Position numbers and translations under genes: made by a program. The notes under the pieces were generated by a model. That model ran no database searches, was not told where the DNA came from, and saw only the letters and a program-made list of their open reading frames with translations. A DNA stretch of 64,000 nt from JBNGOQ01 sp050589645. Its GTDB lineage: Bacteria; Bacteroidota; Bacteroidia; Flavobacteriales; Flavobacteriaceae. Location: assembly GCF_050589645.1 (NCBI RefSeq), contig NZ_JBNGOQ010000001.1, positions 1,116,001 through 1,180,000 of the forward strand, in the 5' to 3' direction. The first letter of the stretch is position 1. Each line of letters begins with the position of its first letter. This document shows, one piece after another, positions 1 through 7,684 of the stretch.

Positions 1-199
1 GATTGAGGATATTGATGAAATTTGGGCCGGCCAGGGCGTACCCCCCATTTCCGAGGGAACTGTTCTTGCCAATATTGGCATTGGTGGATACACCCAAGCC
101 GAATAGGGAATACGGAGAGCCGGTAAGATTATTGGTCTGTGCCATCAAACCCAAAGGGAAAAGCAGTAGCGTTCGTAACAGGACTGATCTAATCATCAT
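1..199 (-). CDS. Outer-membrane/exported protein, N-terminal fragment
   Basis: The gene runs off the left edge of the window, so only about 66 N-terminal residues are visible. They begin with a signal peptide (MMIRSVLLRTLLLFPLGLMAQ) ending in an AQ cleavage site, followed by a TNNLTGSPYSVFGLG stretch of the kind seen at the start of flavobacterial outer-membrane barrel proteins. The start overlaps the end of the DUF4270 gene by about 11 bases, so the two are translationally coupled. An in-frame ATG at 208 is an alternative start. The function cannot be read from this fragment. Confidence 0.6.
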   Translation of the reverse strand, partial: MMIRSVLLRTLLLFPLGLMAQTNNLTGSPYSLFGLGVSTNANIGKNSSLGNGGYALAGPNFINILN

Positions 200-1502
200 A
201 AATGGCATAAGTGAGGATTAACCGAGCTTCAAAATCTGTATTTTCAGGACCTTCAAGGACAATTCTGTCTACCGTCCCATTGAACTCTGGGGGGAAAAGC
301 ACCAAGGCATCTTCAACTGTAGGGGTCTCTGTCAATTTAGCATCGATATAGACCCCCACAGGAATTTCATAAATGACATTGCTGAATTCCTCGTTTTCCT
401 GGCTTATCCTGCCCAGCACAATCCCCTGTCCGTTAGCGACCGGTCCGATAATCTCGTTGTTCTGGTCCAAAATGGCGACATTTAAGGAATCCCTTAGGGG
501 GAGAATGTCATCGTAGGATGCAACAGGAGGTTTTAACTGCAGGATGGCGCTCAGCACCGTTCCTGTGCCTTGGAGGTCAAAAACCCTTTTGATCGTAGGG
601 AATTCCACCCGGGTGGCATACCCGATACCCGATTGAATATAACTCAGGTTGTTGGAGGCCGTAGTAGGTAGGTTTGTTTCCTGGTCTGTCAACACCTCCA
701 ATGTTGTTCCCGACACATCACTGGTTATATTGTTAAAAGCCGAAGGTGTTTCGCTAAAGGGGTTGATAAAAAGATCAAAGCTTCCCTCCACATCCTCAAA
801 TTCATCTGGAACGGAATAAAAAAAACGAAGATAGGTTTGTTCCTGGTTTTTGGAAAAACCGACAATAGCACCATTGTCCTCCACACCCGACTGCAGGCTG
901 AATCCCTTGAATTTTTCCCTCAGGTCATCCGTATCATTGATATCGTTTTCTTGTATGAGGTCAAAGATTTCCTGCCCTGCCGAAATGGGAAGAGAGATAT
1001 GCAGGGAATCTTCGTCAAAAGGTTCGGGCCGGTAATTTCGTTGGGCTAGGGGAACGGAATCAAACGGGAGGGTGCTGGTGTTGTAAAAAAAATCCTCCTC
1101 GGGCCGTAGCTCCTCGGTAAGTAGGTGTACGCGTATTTGCGTTACCTGTGTAGTATCGCTGTAAAAGTAGTCATCGTACCCCAAAATTAAGGCAATGCTG
1201 TCCAGCTCTGCGTCATTGGGCAGGGAATAGGTCTGTGCGCTAAGTTCCATATATGCCGCGGCAGTAACGCTGCCCAAAAAGGCATCGGAGTACCTGCCTA
1301 TCAATAGCCTATCGCCATCCGAGCTGATGATACTGTCAAATTTAAAGGTAGAGAGTTCAACGGCAAAAGTGTCCAATACGAGCAGACGTACGTTAGAATC
1401 CGCAAATTCCTGACCTACTTCCAGGGTAGGGATGTCCTGTGGATCCACGGAGCAGGCCAGGATAAGACCAAGGACGGCGGTTATGCCCAAGAGTTTCTTC
1501 AT
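189..1502 (-). CDS. DUF4270 family lipoprotein
   Basis: Protein of about 437 residues when started at the methionine at 1502, which gives a clean lipoprotein signal (MKKLLGITAVLGLILACSVD) with the lipid-attachment cysteine near residue 17. The longer reading frame to 1526 only adds eight residues before the signal peptide. The body (LPNDAELDSIALIL, SLHISLP, residues with repeated beta strands, and an ATRVEFP motif in the second half) matches the DUF4270 family, exported lipoproteins restricted to Bacteroidota. The molecular role of the family is not established to my knowledge. It is the upstream partner of the exported protein at the window edge. Confidence 0.85.
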   Translation of the reverse strand: MKKLLGITAVLGLILACSVDPQDIPTLEVGQEFADSNVRLLVLDTFAVELSTFKFDSIISSDGDRLLIGRYSDAFLGSVTAAAYMELSAQTYSLPNDAELDSIALILGYDDYFYSDTTQVTQIRVHLLTEELRPEEDFFYNTSTLPFDSVPLAQRNYRPEPFDEDSLHISLPISAGQEIFDLIQENDINDTDDLREKFKGFSLQSGVEDNGAIVGFSKNQEQTYLRFFYSVPDEFEDVEGSFDLFINPFSETPSAFNNITSDVSGTTLEVLTDQETNLPTTASNNLSYIQSGIGYATRVEFPTIKRVFDLQGTGTVLSAILQLKPPVASYDDILPLRDSLNVAILDQNNEIIGPVANGQGIVLGRISQENEEFSNVIYEIPVGVYIDAKLTETPTVEDALVLFPPEFNGTVDRIVLEGPENTDFEARLILTYAIYDD

Positions 1503-1703
1503 TTCGCAAGCTATTTCTGATGGCAAATTAAGTAGGGCGCCAGCAGTCTGGGAAGTATTTTATACGGAGTGGAAAAATCCATATACGGACTTGGAAAATC
1601 TATCTACAAACCGGAAATACGGAAACGGTCGATACTTATGCCGGGTTGGTCTAGAGAATCACAAGCCCTGTATATTTTTTTTCGGACCCTTGCACCCTGC
1701 CTT

Positions 1704-1711
1704 TAGTTTTG
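1704..1711 (+). promoter_or_regulatory. Candidate -7 element for the DUF6268/kelch/LytSR operon
   Basis: TAGTTTTG matches the Bacteroidota -7 consensus TAnnTTTG exactly. The -33 position holds TTT rather than TTG. A transcript would start around 1716, about 12 bases before the TTG start codon of the first gene. Confidence 0.4.
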
Positions 1712-1727
1712 ACAAAAATGCAAGTAG

Positions 1728-2612
1728 TTGAAGTGCAAAATATATTTACTCTTAATGGTACCGTTTACCTATAACATATCATGGGCTCAAGGAGCTGCCT
1801 TGGGTGAAATCGCCAAACTGGAATACCGGCTCGTACCTAGCCTAGGGGACACAGAGATGAGTACCTATACGTTTAACCTTGGAGGGGGGATTAAGATGAA
1901 GTCGGGATTTTTGGGAATCGGGCTTGGGTATACCAATCATAATTTTTCTTTTTTTGATCTACCTGGAAACTTTGAATCCCAGGAATATGAGGAAATACAT
2001 GTACTTAGGGCCAGACTGTTTTACAGACATAAAATGGGTAAAGGTTGGTCGGCCAATTTTAGTGTGGCCCCGGGCTTGTCCTCCAACTTTGCCGAAGGCA
2101 TTTCCGGTGATGATTTTCAGATCAACGCCTTGACAGGTCTGTCCAAAAGATGGGAAGGGGGAAAAGGCCCGGCCACTTTTTCGTTTGGACTTGCCTTTGG
2201 TACCGCTTTCGGAAAGCCACAATTTTTCCCAACGCTTTCCTTTGGGAAGAAACTAAGTGAACGATGGAGCTATGTTTTGGGGATACCTGTTTCGGGACTT
2301 ACCTACCGCCCCGATGAACGGCATTCGCTGAGGGCGAGAGCTACTTTTTTCGGCACCTACGCTAATATCTCATCAACAGTGTCCTTCAATGATATAGGAG
2401 ACCTTAGGCATACCAAATTACAGGTCAACGGCCTTGATTTTGGTGTGGAGCACAACTTTAGGATACAACCCAATTTTACAACAGTGATTAGGGTGGGTTA
2501 TTGGTCCACCAACCAGTTCCGTATCCTTGATGGCGAAAATACGGAACTGTTCAATTTTGAAACAACGGGCGCAGCCTACATCAGTATGGGCTTAACGTTT
2601 AATTTAAACTAA
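1728..2612 (+). CDS. DUF6268 family outer-membrane beta-barrel protein
   Basis: 294 residues. A signal peptide ends at SWAQ near residue 21. The rest is alternating glycine/aromatic strands (GGGIKMKSGFLGIGLGYTN, LSFGKKLSERWSYVLGIPV) with a final strand ending in an asparagine-rich MGLTFNLN, as in outer-membrane barrels; the layout fits DUF6268. The start is a TTG codon; a later ATG at 1755 would cut into the signal peptide. It is the first gene of a plus-strand set with a kelch lipoprotein, a DUF4907 protein and a LytS/LytTR pair. Role unknown; family call by pattern. Confidence 0.7.
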   Translation: MKCKIYLLLMVPFTYNISWAQGAALGEIAKLEYRLVPSLGDTEMSTYTFNLGGGIKMKSGFLGIGLGYTNHNFSFFDLPGNFESQEYEEIHVLRARLFYRHKMGKGWSANFSVAPGLSSNFAEGISGDDFQINALTGLSKRWEGGKGPATFSFGLAFGTAFGKPQFFPTLSFGKKLSERWSYVLGIPVSGLTYRPDERHSLRARATFFGTYANISSTVSFNDIGDLRHTKLQVNGLDFGVEHNFRIQPNFTTVIRVGYWSTNQFRILDGENTELFNFETTGAAYISMGLTFNLN

Positions 2613-2619
2613 AGAAGGT

Positions 2620-3639
2620 ATGGAAACAAGAAGTAAAGAAGCAAATCTTTTGGCAAATGGCCGGCCCCTGCTGCTCTTATGCATGTGTTTAGGGATATTC
2701 CTCGGCTGTTCCAGCAGTGATGATGGTGATGACGCACTGGGGAATTGGGTAGACCGTTCCATATTCGACGGAACCCCGAGAAGCGGTGCAGCTACCTTTA
2801 CCATCGGCGATTTGGGCTATATGGGAACCGGATTTGATGGGGATGATCGTTTGGCCGATTTTTGGGTGTACGATATCCAAGGTAATTTTTGGAGCCAATT
2901 GGCCAGTTTTCCGGCTACGGCACGCAGCTCTGCCGCAGCCTTTACCATCAACGGGAACGGGTATGTAGGACTGGGTTTTGACGGCGATAACGAGCTGGGC
3001 GATTTTTACCGCTATAATGTGGCAGCCAACACCTGGGATACAATTGCGCCCTTTGGTGGATCGGCAAGGCGAGGGGCGGTGGCCTTCAACTCGGCTACCC
3101 ATGGTTATGTGGGGACCGGATTTGACGGGGATAACGATAAAAAGGATTTTTGGCGATACGACCCCACTTTGGACACATGGACAGAACTTGTAGGTTTTGG
3201 GGGCAATAAAAGAAGGGACGGTGCCACTTTTGCCATCAATGACAAGATATATTTGGGCACAGGGGTCTCTAACGGGCTAAACCAGACCGATTTTTGGGTT
3301 TTTGATCTCACCAACGAATCCTGGAGCCCCTTGCTCGATTTGGATGATGATGACGATTATGCCATTGTCCGCAATAGCGGAGTAGGTTTCAGTATTGGCG
3401 ACAAAGGGTATTTTGCTACGGGAGATTCTGGTGCTGGAGCTTCCATAGATATATGGGAATATGACCCCCTAACCGATCTATGGGAAGAAAAAACACCCTA
3501 TGAGGGAACCACAAGGCAGGGTGCGATAGCTTTTTCCAACGGCTCACGGGCTTTCCTGGCCCTGGGCAGGAGCGGTAACCTGTATTTGGACGATAATCGG
3601 GAGTTCTTTCCTTTGGAGGAGGAGGACGAGGATGATTAG
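2620..3639 (+). CDS. Kelch-repeat lipoprotein
   Basis: 339 residues. The N-terminus has a hydrophobic stretch ending in FLGCSSSDD, a lipobox with cysteine near residue 31 followed by acidic residues. Six kelch blades follow, each about 48 residues, with R-x-G/S-A-A-x-F, a G-Y-x-G-x-G strand and a conserved D-F/W-W-x-Y-D motif; blades 1 to 3 carry the same GFDGD loop. This predicts a six-bladed propeller tethered to a membrane, possibly on the cell surface. It starts 7 bases after the DUF6268 gene. Ligand unknown. The tail is strongly acidic (EEEDEDD). Confidence 0.85.
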   Translation: METRSKEANLLANGRPLLLLCMCLGIFLGCSSSDDGDDALGNWVDRSIFDGTPRSGAATFTIGDLGYMGTGFDGDDRLADFWVYDIQGNFWSQLASFPATARSSAAAFTINGNGYVGLGFDGDNELGDFYRYNVAANTWDTIAPFGGSARRGAVAFNSATHGYVGTGFDGDNDKKDFWRYDPTLDTWTELVGFGGNKRRDGATFAINDKIYLGTGVSNGLNQTDFWVFDLTNESWSPLLDLDDDDDYAIVRNSGVGFSIGDKGYFATGDSGAGASIDIWEYDPLTDLWEEKTPYEGTTRQGAIAFSNGSRAFLALGRSGNLYLDDNREFFPLEEEDEDD

Positions 3640-3749
3640 AATTTTTGTAAGCAAATAGGATTTAAGTTTAGATTGGTTTTTAATGTGTGTAATTAGTTGG
3701 GCAAACCGGTCCTGGTGAAAACAAATGGGGCCGGTACGTCCTATCAAGG

Positions 3750-4094
3750 ATGGATAACAAAAGAAGACATACGGTAGCTCTGATTCTTATCGGCATAGCG
3801 GTGCTTTTGATCGGGATCATTTTGAAAATCCGATCAAAGGAGAAGCCGCCCCTGAGGCCGCAGTACCGACTGGAGGTAATTGAGCATTGGGCCAGCGCAT
3901 GGTCGTATGAGATATATTACGGGGATCAACTGCAGATCAAGCAGGAGTTTGTCCCTGGAATCCGTGGAAAAAAACATTTTACATCTAAAGAAGAGGCACG
4001 TATCGTGGGAACATTGGTCTTAGACCGTTTGATTGTGGGCAAATCGCCCGTAGTCCATGTAGAGGATTTAAAAAAGAATGGAATCAGTCATTAA
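3750..4094 (+). CDS. DUF4907 domain protein
   Basis: 114 residues. One membrane segment at about residues 8-26, then a short soluble domain with the DUF4907 pattern: a W-S-Y-E-I-Y-Y strand, I-K-Q-E-F-V-P-G-I-x-G, an F-x-S-K-E-E-A-R segment and a final helix ending in V-x-D-L-K-K. The gene follows the kelch gene after 110 bases and overlaps the kinase gene start by 17 bases, which points to coupled translation and a link to the signalling pair. The role of DUF4907 is not known to me. Confidence 0.8.
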   Translation: MDNKRRHTVALILIGIAVLLIGIILKIRSKEKPPLRPQYRLEVIEHWASAWSYEIYYGDQLQIKQEFVPGIRGKKHFTSKEEARIVGTLVLDRLIVGKSPVVHVEDLKKNGISH

Positions 4095-5154
4095 AAATAA
4101 GTATCTTCTTTTGCTAAAGAAAGATGCTTTGAAAAGATCATTTCGTATCAAGGAAGTATATGTACATATCATCGTTTGGATTTGTCTATTGTCCATTCCT
4201 ATTACCATATCTACTATAGAGTACGGGGAGTTAAGGTCCAATTTTTTGTATAGGTTCATGGTGAATCCACTGCTATTGTATAGTAACTACCTGATTTTGG
4301 TGCCCTTTCTGTTGCTCAAAAAAAAGATATCGACCTATATTTTGGTCTCCCTTGCCCTGCTGCTCCTGTTAAACCTGTTGATGCGTTATGTACTTCCGGT
4401 AGACCCTATTGAGGAATTCGAAAGGTTTGTAAGAAGGGCACGGATGCCTAAATATAGGAGGTTTCCCCATATGGTTACCGCCATTATTTCACTGGCCTTT
4501 TTTCTTTTGGGGGGTGTTTTGGGCCTGACCAAGGACTTTTATAAGCGGGACAAAGCCTCCAAGGAAAAAGAGTCCAAACAGAAGGAAACGGAGCTGCAGT
4601 TCCTCAGGGCCCAGTTAAACCCACATTTTTTGTTCAACTCCCTCAACAGTATCTATTCCCTGGTCCGCAACAAATCCAACGACGCTTCAGAAGCGGTAAT
4701 TACATTGTCCGAACTGATGCGTTATATGCTTTACGAGGCAAAACAGGAGTTTGTGCCATTGATTAAGGAAATAGACTATATTAAAAATTTTGTGGCGCTG
4801 CAACGCCTACGGTTGTCAGACAGTGAGAATGTGAACCTAAAAATTAGCGGGGACTACAACAACAAGATCGTACCTCCCCTATTGTTGATTCCATTTGTGG
4901 AAAATGCGTTTAAGTATGGCACGGATTTTAAGGGACGGACCGACATTGATATGCGCATTGAAATTGCCGATGACCAATTGGATTTCCATGTAAGGAACAA
5001 AGTGGGCCCCTATAAAAAGGATTTGGAAAATTCGGGCATTGGGCTCGAGAACATTAAGAACAGATTGATGCTCTTGTTCCCCGAATCGCACAATTTAACA
5101 ATAGACAGGCAGAACGGTAACTATGGGGTACGCTTGCAATTGACCCTAAGCTAA
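4078..5154 (+). CDS. LytS/YehU-type sensor histidine kinase
   Basis: 358 residues. Four membrane helices lie within residues 28-150. A coiled linker rich in K/E follows, then the His_kinase domain with LNPHFLFNSLN (phospho-acceptor His183), a YMLYEAKQEFVPLIKEI segment, and an ATPase part with the N-box PFVENAFKYG and GIGLENIKNRL. No extracellular sensor domain is visible, so the membrane part itself or a partner protein must sense. The response regulator starts 7 bases after the stop. Confidence 0.93.
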   Translation: MESVIKNKYLLLLKKDALKRSFRIKEVYVHIIVWICLLSIPITISTIEYGELRSNFLYRFMVNPLLLYSNYLILVPFLLLKKKISTYILVSLALLLLLNLLMRYVLPVDPIEEFERFVRRARMPKYRRFPHMVTAIISLAFFLLGGVLGLTKDFYKRDKASKEKESKQKETELQFLRAQLNPHFLFNSLNSIYSLVRNKSNDASEAVITLSELMRYMLYEAKQEFVPLIKEIDYIKNFVALQRLRLSDSENVNLKISGDYNNKIVPPLLLIPFVENAFKYGTDFKGRTDIDMRIEIADDQLDFHVRNKVGPYKKDLENSGIGLENIKNRLMLLFPESHNLTIDRQNGNYGVRLQLTLS

Positions 5155-5161
5155 AAAACAT

Positions 5162-5893
5162 ATGATGAACTGTATAATAATTGATGACGAACCCCTTGCT
5201 CTCGGGATCATAAAATCCTATTGTGAGGAAATGGGTAAGCTAAACGTCGTGGGCACCTATACCAATCCCCTGGACGCCATTGAAATATTGCAGACAGAGG
5301 AATTAGATCTGGTCTTTTTGGATATTCAGATGCCGCAGATCAATGGAATAGAGTTCATACAGGCACTGGACATAAAACCGTTATTTATTTTTACCACGGC
5401 CTATCCCCAGTACGCCATAGAGGGTTTTGAACTCAATGCGGCCGATTATTTGGTGAAGCCCATACCCTTTTCACGTTTTGTGAAATCGATCAATAGGGTG
5501 AAGGAATTACTGGAACTGAGAAATCGGGTCAATGTGTCCTCTGAAAATCTTGTATCCGCCATGGGTTCGGAGAACTCCATGCAGGGTTTTATTTTTGTGA
5601 AATCGGATTATGACAATGTCAAGATCAAATTGGACGATATTAAGTACATCCAAGGCTTAAAGGACTATCTCAAGATCCATACGGACCAGAGCAAACCTAT
5701 TCTGACCTTGATGAATTTTAAGGATATCGATGCCAAATTGCCGAAAAACAATTTTTTTAGGGTACACCGCTCCTTTATCGTCAACATCAGCCGGATCAAT
5801 TCCATACAGCGCAGCAAAATTGTGATCGATGATATCCGCATTCCGATTGGGGACAGCTATAGGGAAGAGTTTATGAAACGATTGGGCCTCTAG
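5162..5893 (+). CDS. LytTR-type response regulator
   Basis: 243 residues. A receiver domain occupies residues 1-120 (IIIDDEP, phospho-acceptor Asp54 in VFLDIQMP, lysine in LVKP). A LytTR DNA-binding domain follows at about 140-240 (VKIKLDDIKYIQGLKDYLKI, FFRVHRSFIVNI). Partner of the kinase immediately upstream. A second ATG at 5165 is an equally possible start. The stop is only 11 bases from the convergent MarR-type gene. Confidence 0.93.
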   Translation: MMNCIIIDDEPLALGIIKSYCEEMGKLNVVGTYTNPLDAIEILQTEELDLVFLDIQMPQINGIEFIQALDIKPLFIFTTAYPQYAIEGFELNAADYLVKPIPFSRFVKSINRVKELLELRNRVNVSSENLVSAMGSENSMQGFIFVKSDYDNVKIKLDDIKYIQGLKDYLKIHTDQSKPILTLMNFKDIDAKLPKNNFFRVHRSFIVNISRINSIQRSKIVIDDIRIPIGDSYREEFMKRLGL

Positions 5894-5904
5894 CAGGAGG
5901 GTTC

Positions 5905-6507
5905 CTATGGGGCAACAAGCTCATGTTCCGGACAATCTACCCGCAAGTCGGGTTTATGGAGGGTCTTTTTAAGAAGACTGCAATAATCGTTTTCCGGACC
6001 ACGGTGGTAAAAGCGGCAGGAAAAGCACATGCGCTGTACCGTGACGACCCCAGCTTTGTTGAGCTTTTTGATGATTTCCAGTAGGTTTTGAAAGAGCTGT
6101 TCCTTTTGAAACTGGGTAAGCCCTTGTACCGGTTTGTCAATAGCCGTCGCGAAAGCGCTGGTCCTGCTGACCATCTCCTTTCCAATATCGGTCAGGTGAA
6201 TGGTAAAACTACGGGTGTCGGCCGGGTCCGTTTCCTTGAAGATAAATCCCTTTTTGGTCAGGATCCGGATCGATTCGCTAATGGTGGCTTTGGTAACATT
6301 GAATTCCTTGGCAAGATAGTTTACCTTACAAAGTGCTGGGGCATGGAAGCGTAGGAACAGAAGGAGCTGTATTTGGATCGGGGTAAGCCCGTGTTGCTTC
6401 CCTTCTTGCCAGAGCAGTACCCTAAAGGCCTCGGAAATTCGTTCCAGGGCGGCCACGATTTTACTTTCAATTCGCAGATGTTGAGCTGAGGGATCAAAGG
6501 TATCCAT
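5905..6507 (-). CDS. MarR-type regulator with C-terminal four-cysteine cluster
   Basis: 200 residues. The winged helix-turn-helix (residues 15-150) shows LTPIQIQLLLFLRF, the recognition helix region FNVTKATISESIRILTKKG and a wing with TDPADTRSFTIHLT. Beyond the MarR fold is an extra tail with C161-x2-C164, C176 and C192, suited to binding zinc or an iron-sulfur cluster, so redox or metal sensing is a reasonable inference. A 13-bp dyad that recurs before two neighbouring genes lies just upstream, which suggests autoregulation. The -7 element sits so close to the ATG that a leaderless message is possible. Confidence 0.85.
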   Translation of the reverse strand: MDTFDPSAQHLRIESKIVAALERISEAFRVLLWQEGKQHGLTPIQIQLLLFLRFHAPALCKVNYLAKEFNVTKATISESIRILTKKGFIFKETDPADTRSFTIHLTDIGKEMVSRTSAFATAIDKPVQGLTQFQKEQLFQNLLEIIKKLNKAGVVTVQRMCFSCRFYHRGPENDYCSLLKKTLHKPDLRVDCPEHELVAP

Positions 6508-6511
6508 ATCA

Positions 6512-6519
6512 CAAAAGTA
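6512..6519 (-). promoter_or_regulatory. Promoter -7 element of the MarR-type gene
   Basis: On the minus strand this reads TACTTTTG, an exact TAnnTTTG match, ending four bases before the ATG at 6507. The expected -33 position reads TAG inside the operator at 6533-6545. A start of transcription at or next to the A of the ATG would give a leaderless mRNA. Confidence 0.5.
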
Positions 6520-6532
6520 GCCCCAAACAATT

Positions 6533-6545
6533 AGTTTATCTAACC
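6533..6545. promoter_or_regulatory. Operator 1 (AGTTT-ATC-TAACC), MarR gene
   Basis: Imperfect version of the dyad AGTTA-N3-TAACT that is exact at 7336-7348 and 7650-7662. It covers the -33 region of the MarR-type gene promoter, a typical place for autorepression. Confidence 0.55.
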
Positions 6546-6560
6546 ATTCAGGGCCTAAGT

Positions 6561-7307
6561 TTATTTTTCAGAAACAGCGTAAGGAAGGGAAAGATCGCCA
6601 GAGGAGATGCTGTATACACGGTATACCCCTAACAAGGGCAACCCTTCTTTGCTGGTATTTACCTGCATATAGGCGGCAACACCGTCGAACTTAAATTGGG
6701 TCTTATGGCCCATTCGGTATAAAGGTACCACCACCTTTATGGTGTTTCCCTTGGTAATCACCGGAAATCCGGGAGAATCCATAAACATGGGCATTCCTGG
6801 ATTGGTAGGAGGCAATTTTACGCTGGTATCGGCCTTGTCGAACTGTTTTACGGACAAGCCCCCAGCTACACGTTCATCTTTGACCAGAACCACCCAATGG
6901 GGGTGCCAAACGATTCCGTCATCGTCAAAGATAGAATTTGTGTTTTCGTCCCAGAGCGGCGTGTCATCAAAGTCGGGATGTGAGGTAAGGGCTAGGGCAA
7001 GAATCCCTTCCGTTTTTGAGAACCCTACATCTTCGGGTGACAGATTGGTTGGAAAAACATAACCTAGCACCGGGGCGCCATCCATTTGTCCGGCCTTGTC
7101 CGGAACGCTGGCTCCGGCCTTGCCCTTTACGCTTATGGAAAAGATCAGCTGTTGTAGATCGGTATCGTGCTCCACAGTGGTACCGATAATCTTAAAGTCA
7201 TCCGAATCTTTAAAGTTGGATGACTCGTTGGTGTGCTGTCCCTGACAGGAGAGCAGTCCTAGGAGCAAACTTGCCCATAGTCCGGTTCTTAATTGTAGTT
7301 GTTTCAT
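6561..7307 (-). CDS. Putative lipoprotein of unknown function
   Basis: 248 residues with a lipoprotein signal (LLLGLLSCQGQ, cysteine near residue 21). The body has a central VWHPHWVVLV segment with two histidines and several acidic residues nearby (NSIFDDDGIVWH) that could bind metal, and a C-terminal beta-rich part (FKFDGVAAYMQVN). I do not recognise the family. It lies between the MarR-type regulator and the thioredoxin-like gene with its own copy of the operator, so it is probably part of the same regulon. Confidence 0.75.
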   Translation of the reverse strand: MKQLQLRTGLWASLLLGLLSCQGQHTNESSNFKDSDDFKIIGTTVEHDTDLQQLIFSISVKGKAGASVPDKAGQMDGAPVLGYVFPTNLSPEDVGFSKTEGILALALTSHPDFDDTPLWDENTNSIFDDDGIVWHPHWVVLVKDERVAGGLSVKQFDKADTSVKLPPTNPGMPMFMDSPGFPVITKGNTIKVVVPLYRMGHKTQFKFDGVAAYMQVNTSKEGLPLLGVYRVYSISSGDLSLPYAVSEK

Positions 7308-7335
7308 ATTTGTTTCAATTACGATTCATAAAGTG

Positions 7336-7348
7336 AGTTAAACTAACT
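7336..7348. promoter_or_regulatory. Operator 2 (AGTTA-AAC-TAACT), lipoprotein gene
   Basis: Perfect 5-bp dyad around a 3-bp centre, 28 bases upstream of the lipoprotein start at 7307. The flanks extend the symmetry (AAGTG left, TTTAT right). The -7 element at the matching spacing is weak (TTTATGAA on the minus strand). Confidence 0.55.
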
Positions 7349-7365
7349 TTATAAGTTAAATTTTT

Positions 7366-7605
7366 TTATCCTTTTACTTCGGCCATGCTGGCGCCGTGAT
7401 TGATGTGCAGTACAGCGCCGTTGTCTAGAACCAAAGCGGGAACAGAGTGCACTCCCAATGCTTCTGCAGCTGCAATTTGATGCTTTTCTTCGCCCAAGTG
7501 CACGGTTTCTAAGGAAATTTTGGAAAGATCCAAGAGGTTCAATAATTCCTGCTCCGCGCTAACACAAACGGGACAGCCTGCATGATAAAATGTTGCTTTT
7601 TTCAT
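7366..7605 (-). CDS. Small thioredoxin-fold protein
   Basis: 79 residues from the ATG at 7605 (MKKATFYHAGCPVC). The CPVC redox motif is at residues 11-14 and the cis-proline segment is SVPALVL near residue 56, as in minimal thioredoxin/glutaredoxin-like proteins. No signal peptide, so it is cytoplasmic. The longer frame to 7641 adds an implausible basic leader that overlaps the promoter. An exact promoter with an embedded operator lies upstream, which makes it a likely direct target of the adjacent MarR-type regulator. Confidence 0.8.
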   Translation of the reverse strand: MKKATFYHAGCPVCVSAEQELLNLLDLSKISLETVHLGEEKHQIAAAEALGVHSVPALVLDNGAVLHINHGASMAEVKG

Positions 7606-7638
7606 ATTGTTATATTTATTCTGGCTTCGTTGCCGAAA

Positions 7639-7684
7639 CAAATATAGTAAGTTAATCTAACTAAAACAATTAAAAAATAAATTT
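7639..7684 (-). promoter_or_regulatory. Promoter of the thioredoxin-like gene
   Basis: On the minus strand: TTG, 20 bases, then TATATTTG (7639-7646). This is an essentially perfect Bacteroidota promoter. The 13-bp operator at 7650-7662 sits in the spacer, so a bound repressor would block polymerase. Confidence 0.7.
7650..7662. promoter_or_regulatory. Operator 3 (AGTTA-ATC-TAACT), thioredoxin gene
   Basis: Perfect dyad with the same halves as operator 2 and the same ATC centre as operator 1. It lies between the -33 and -7 elements of the thioredoxin-like gene promoter. Confidence 0.65.

Noticed and set aside
1432..1731. Plus-strand frame of 99 codons between DUF4270 and DUF6268 genes
   Set aside because: It overlaps the signal peptide of the DUF4270 gene and the promoter of the next operon; no protein-like features.
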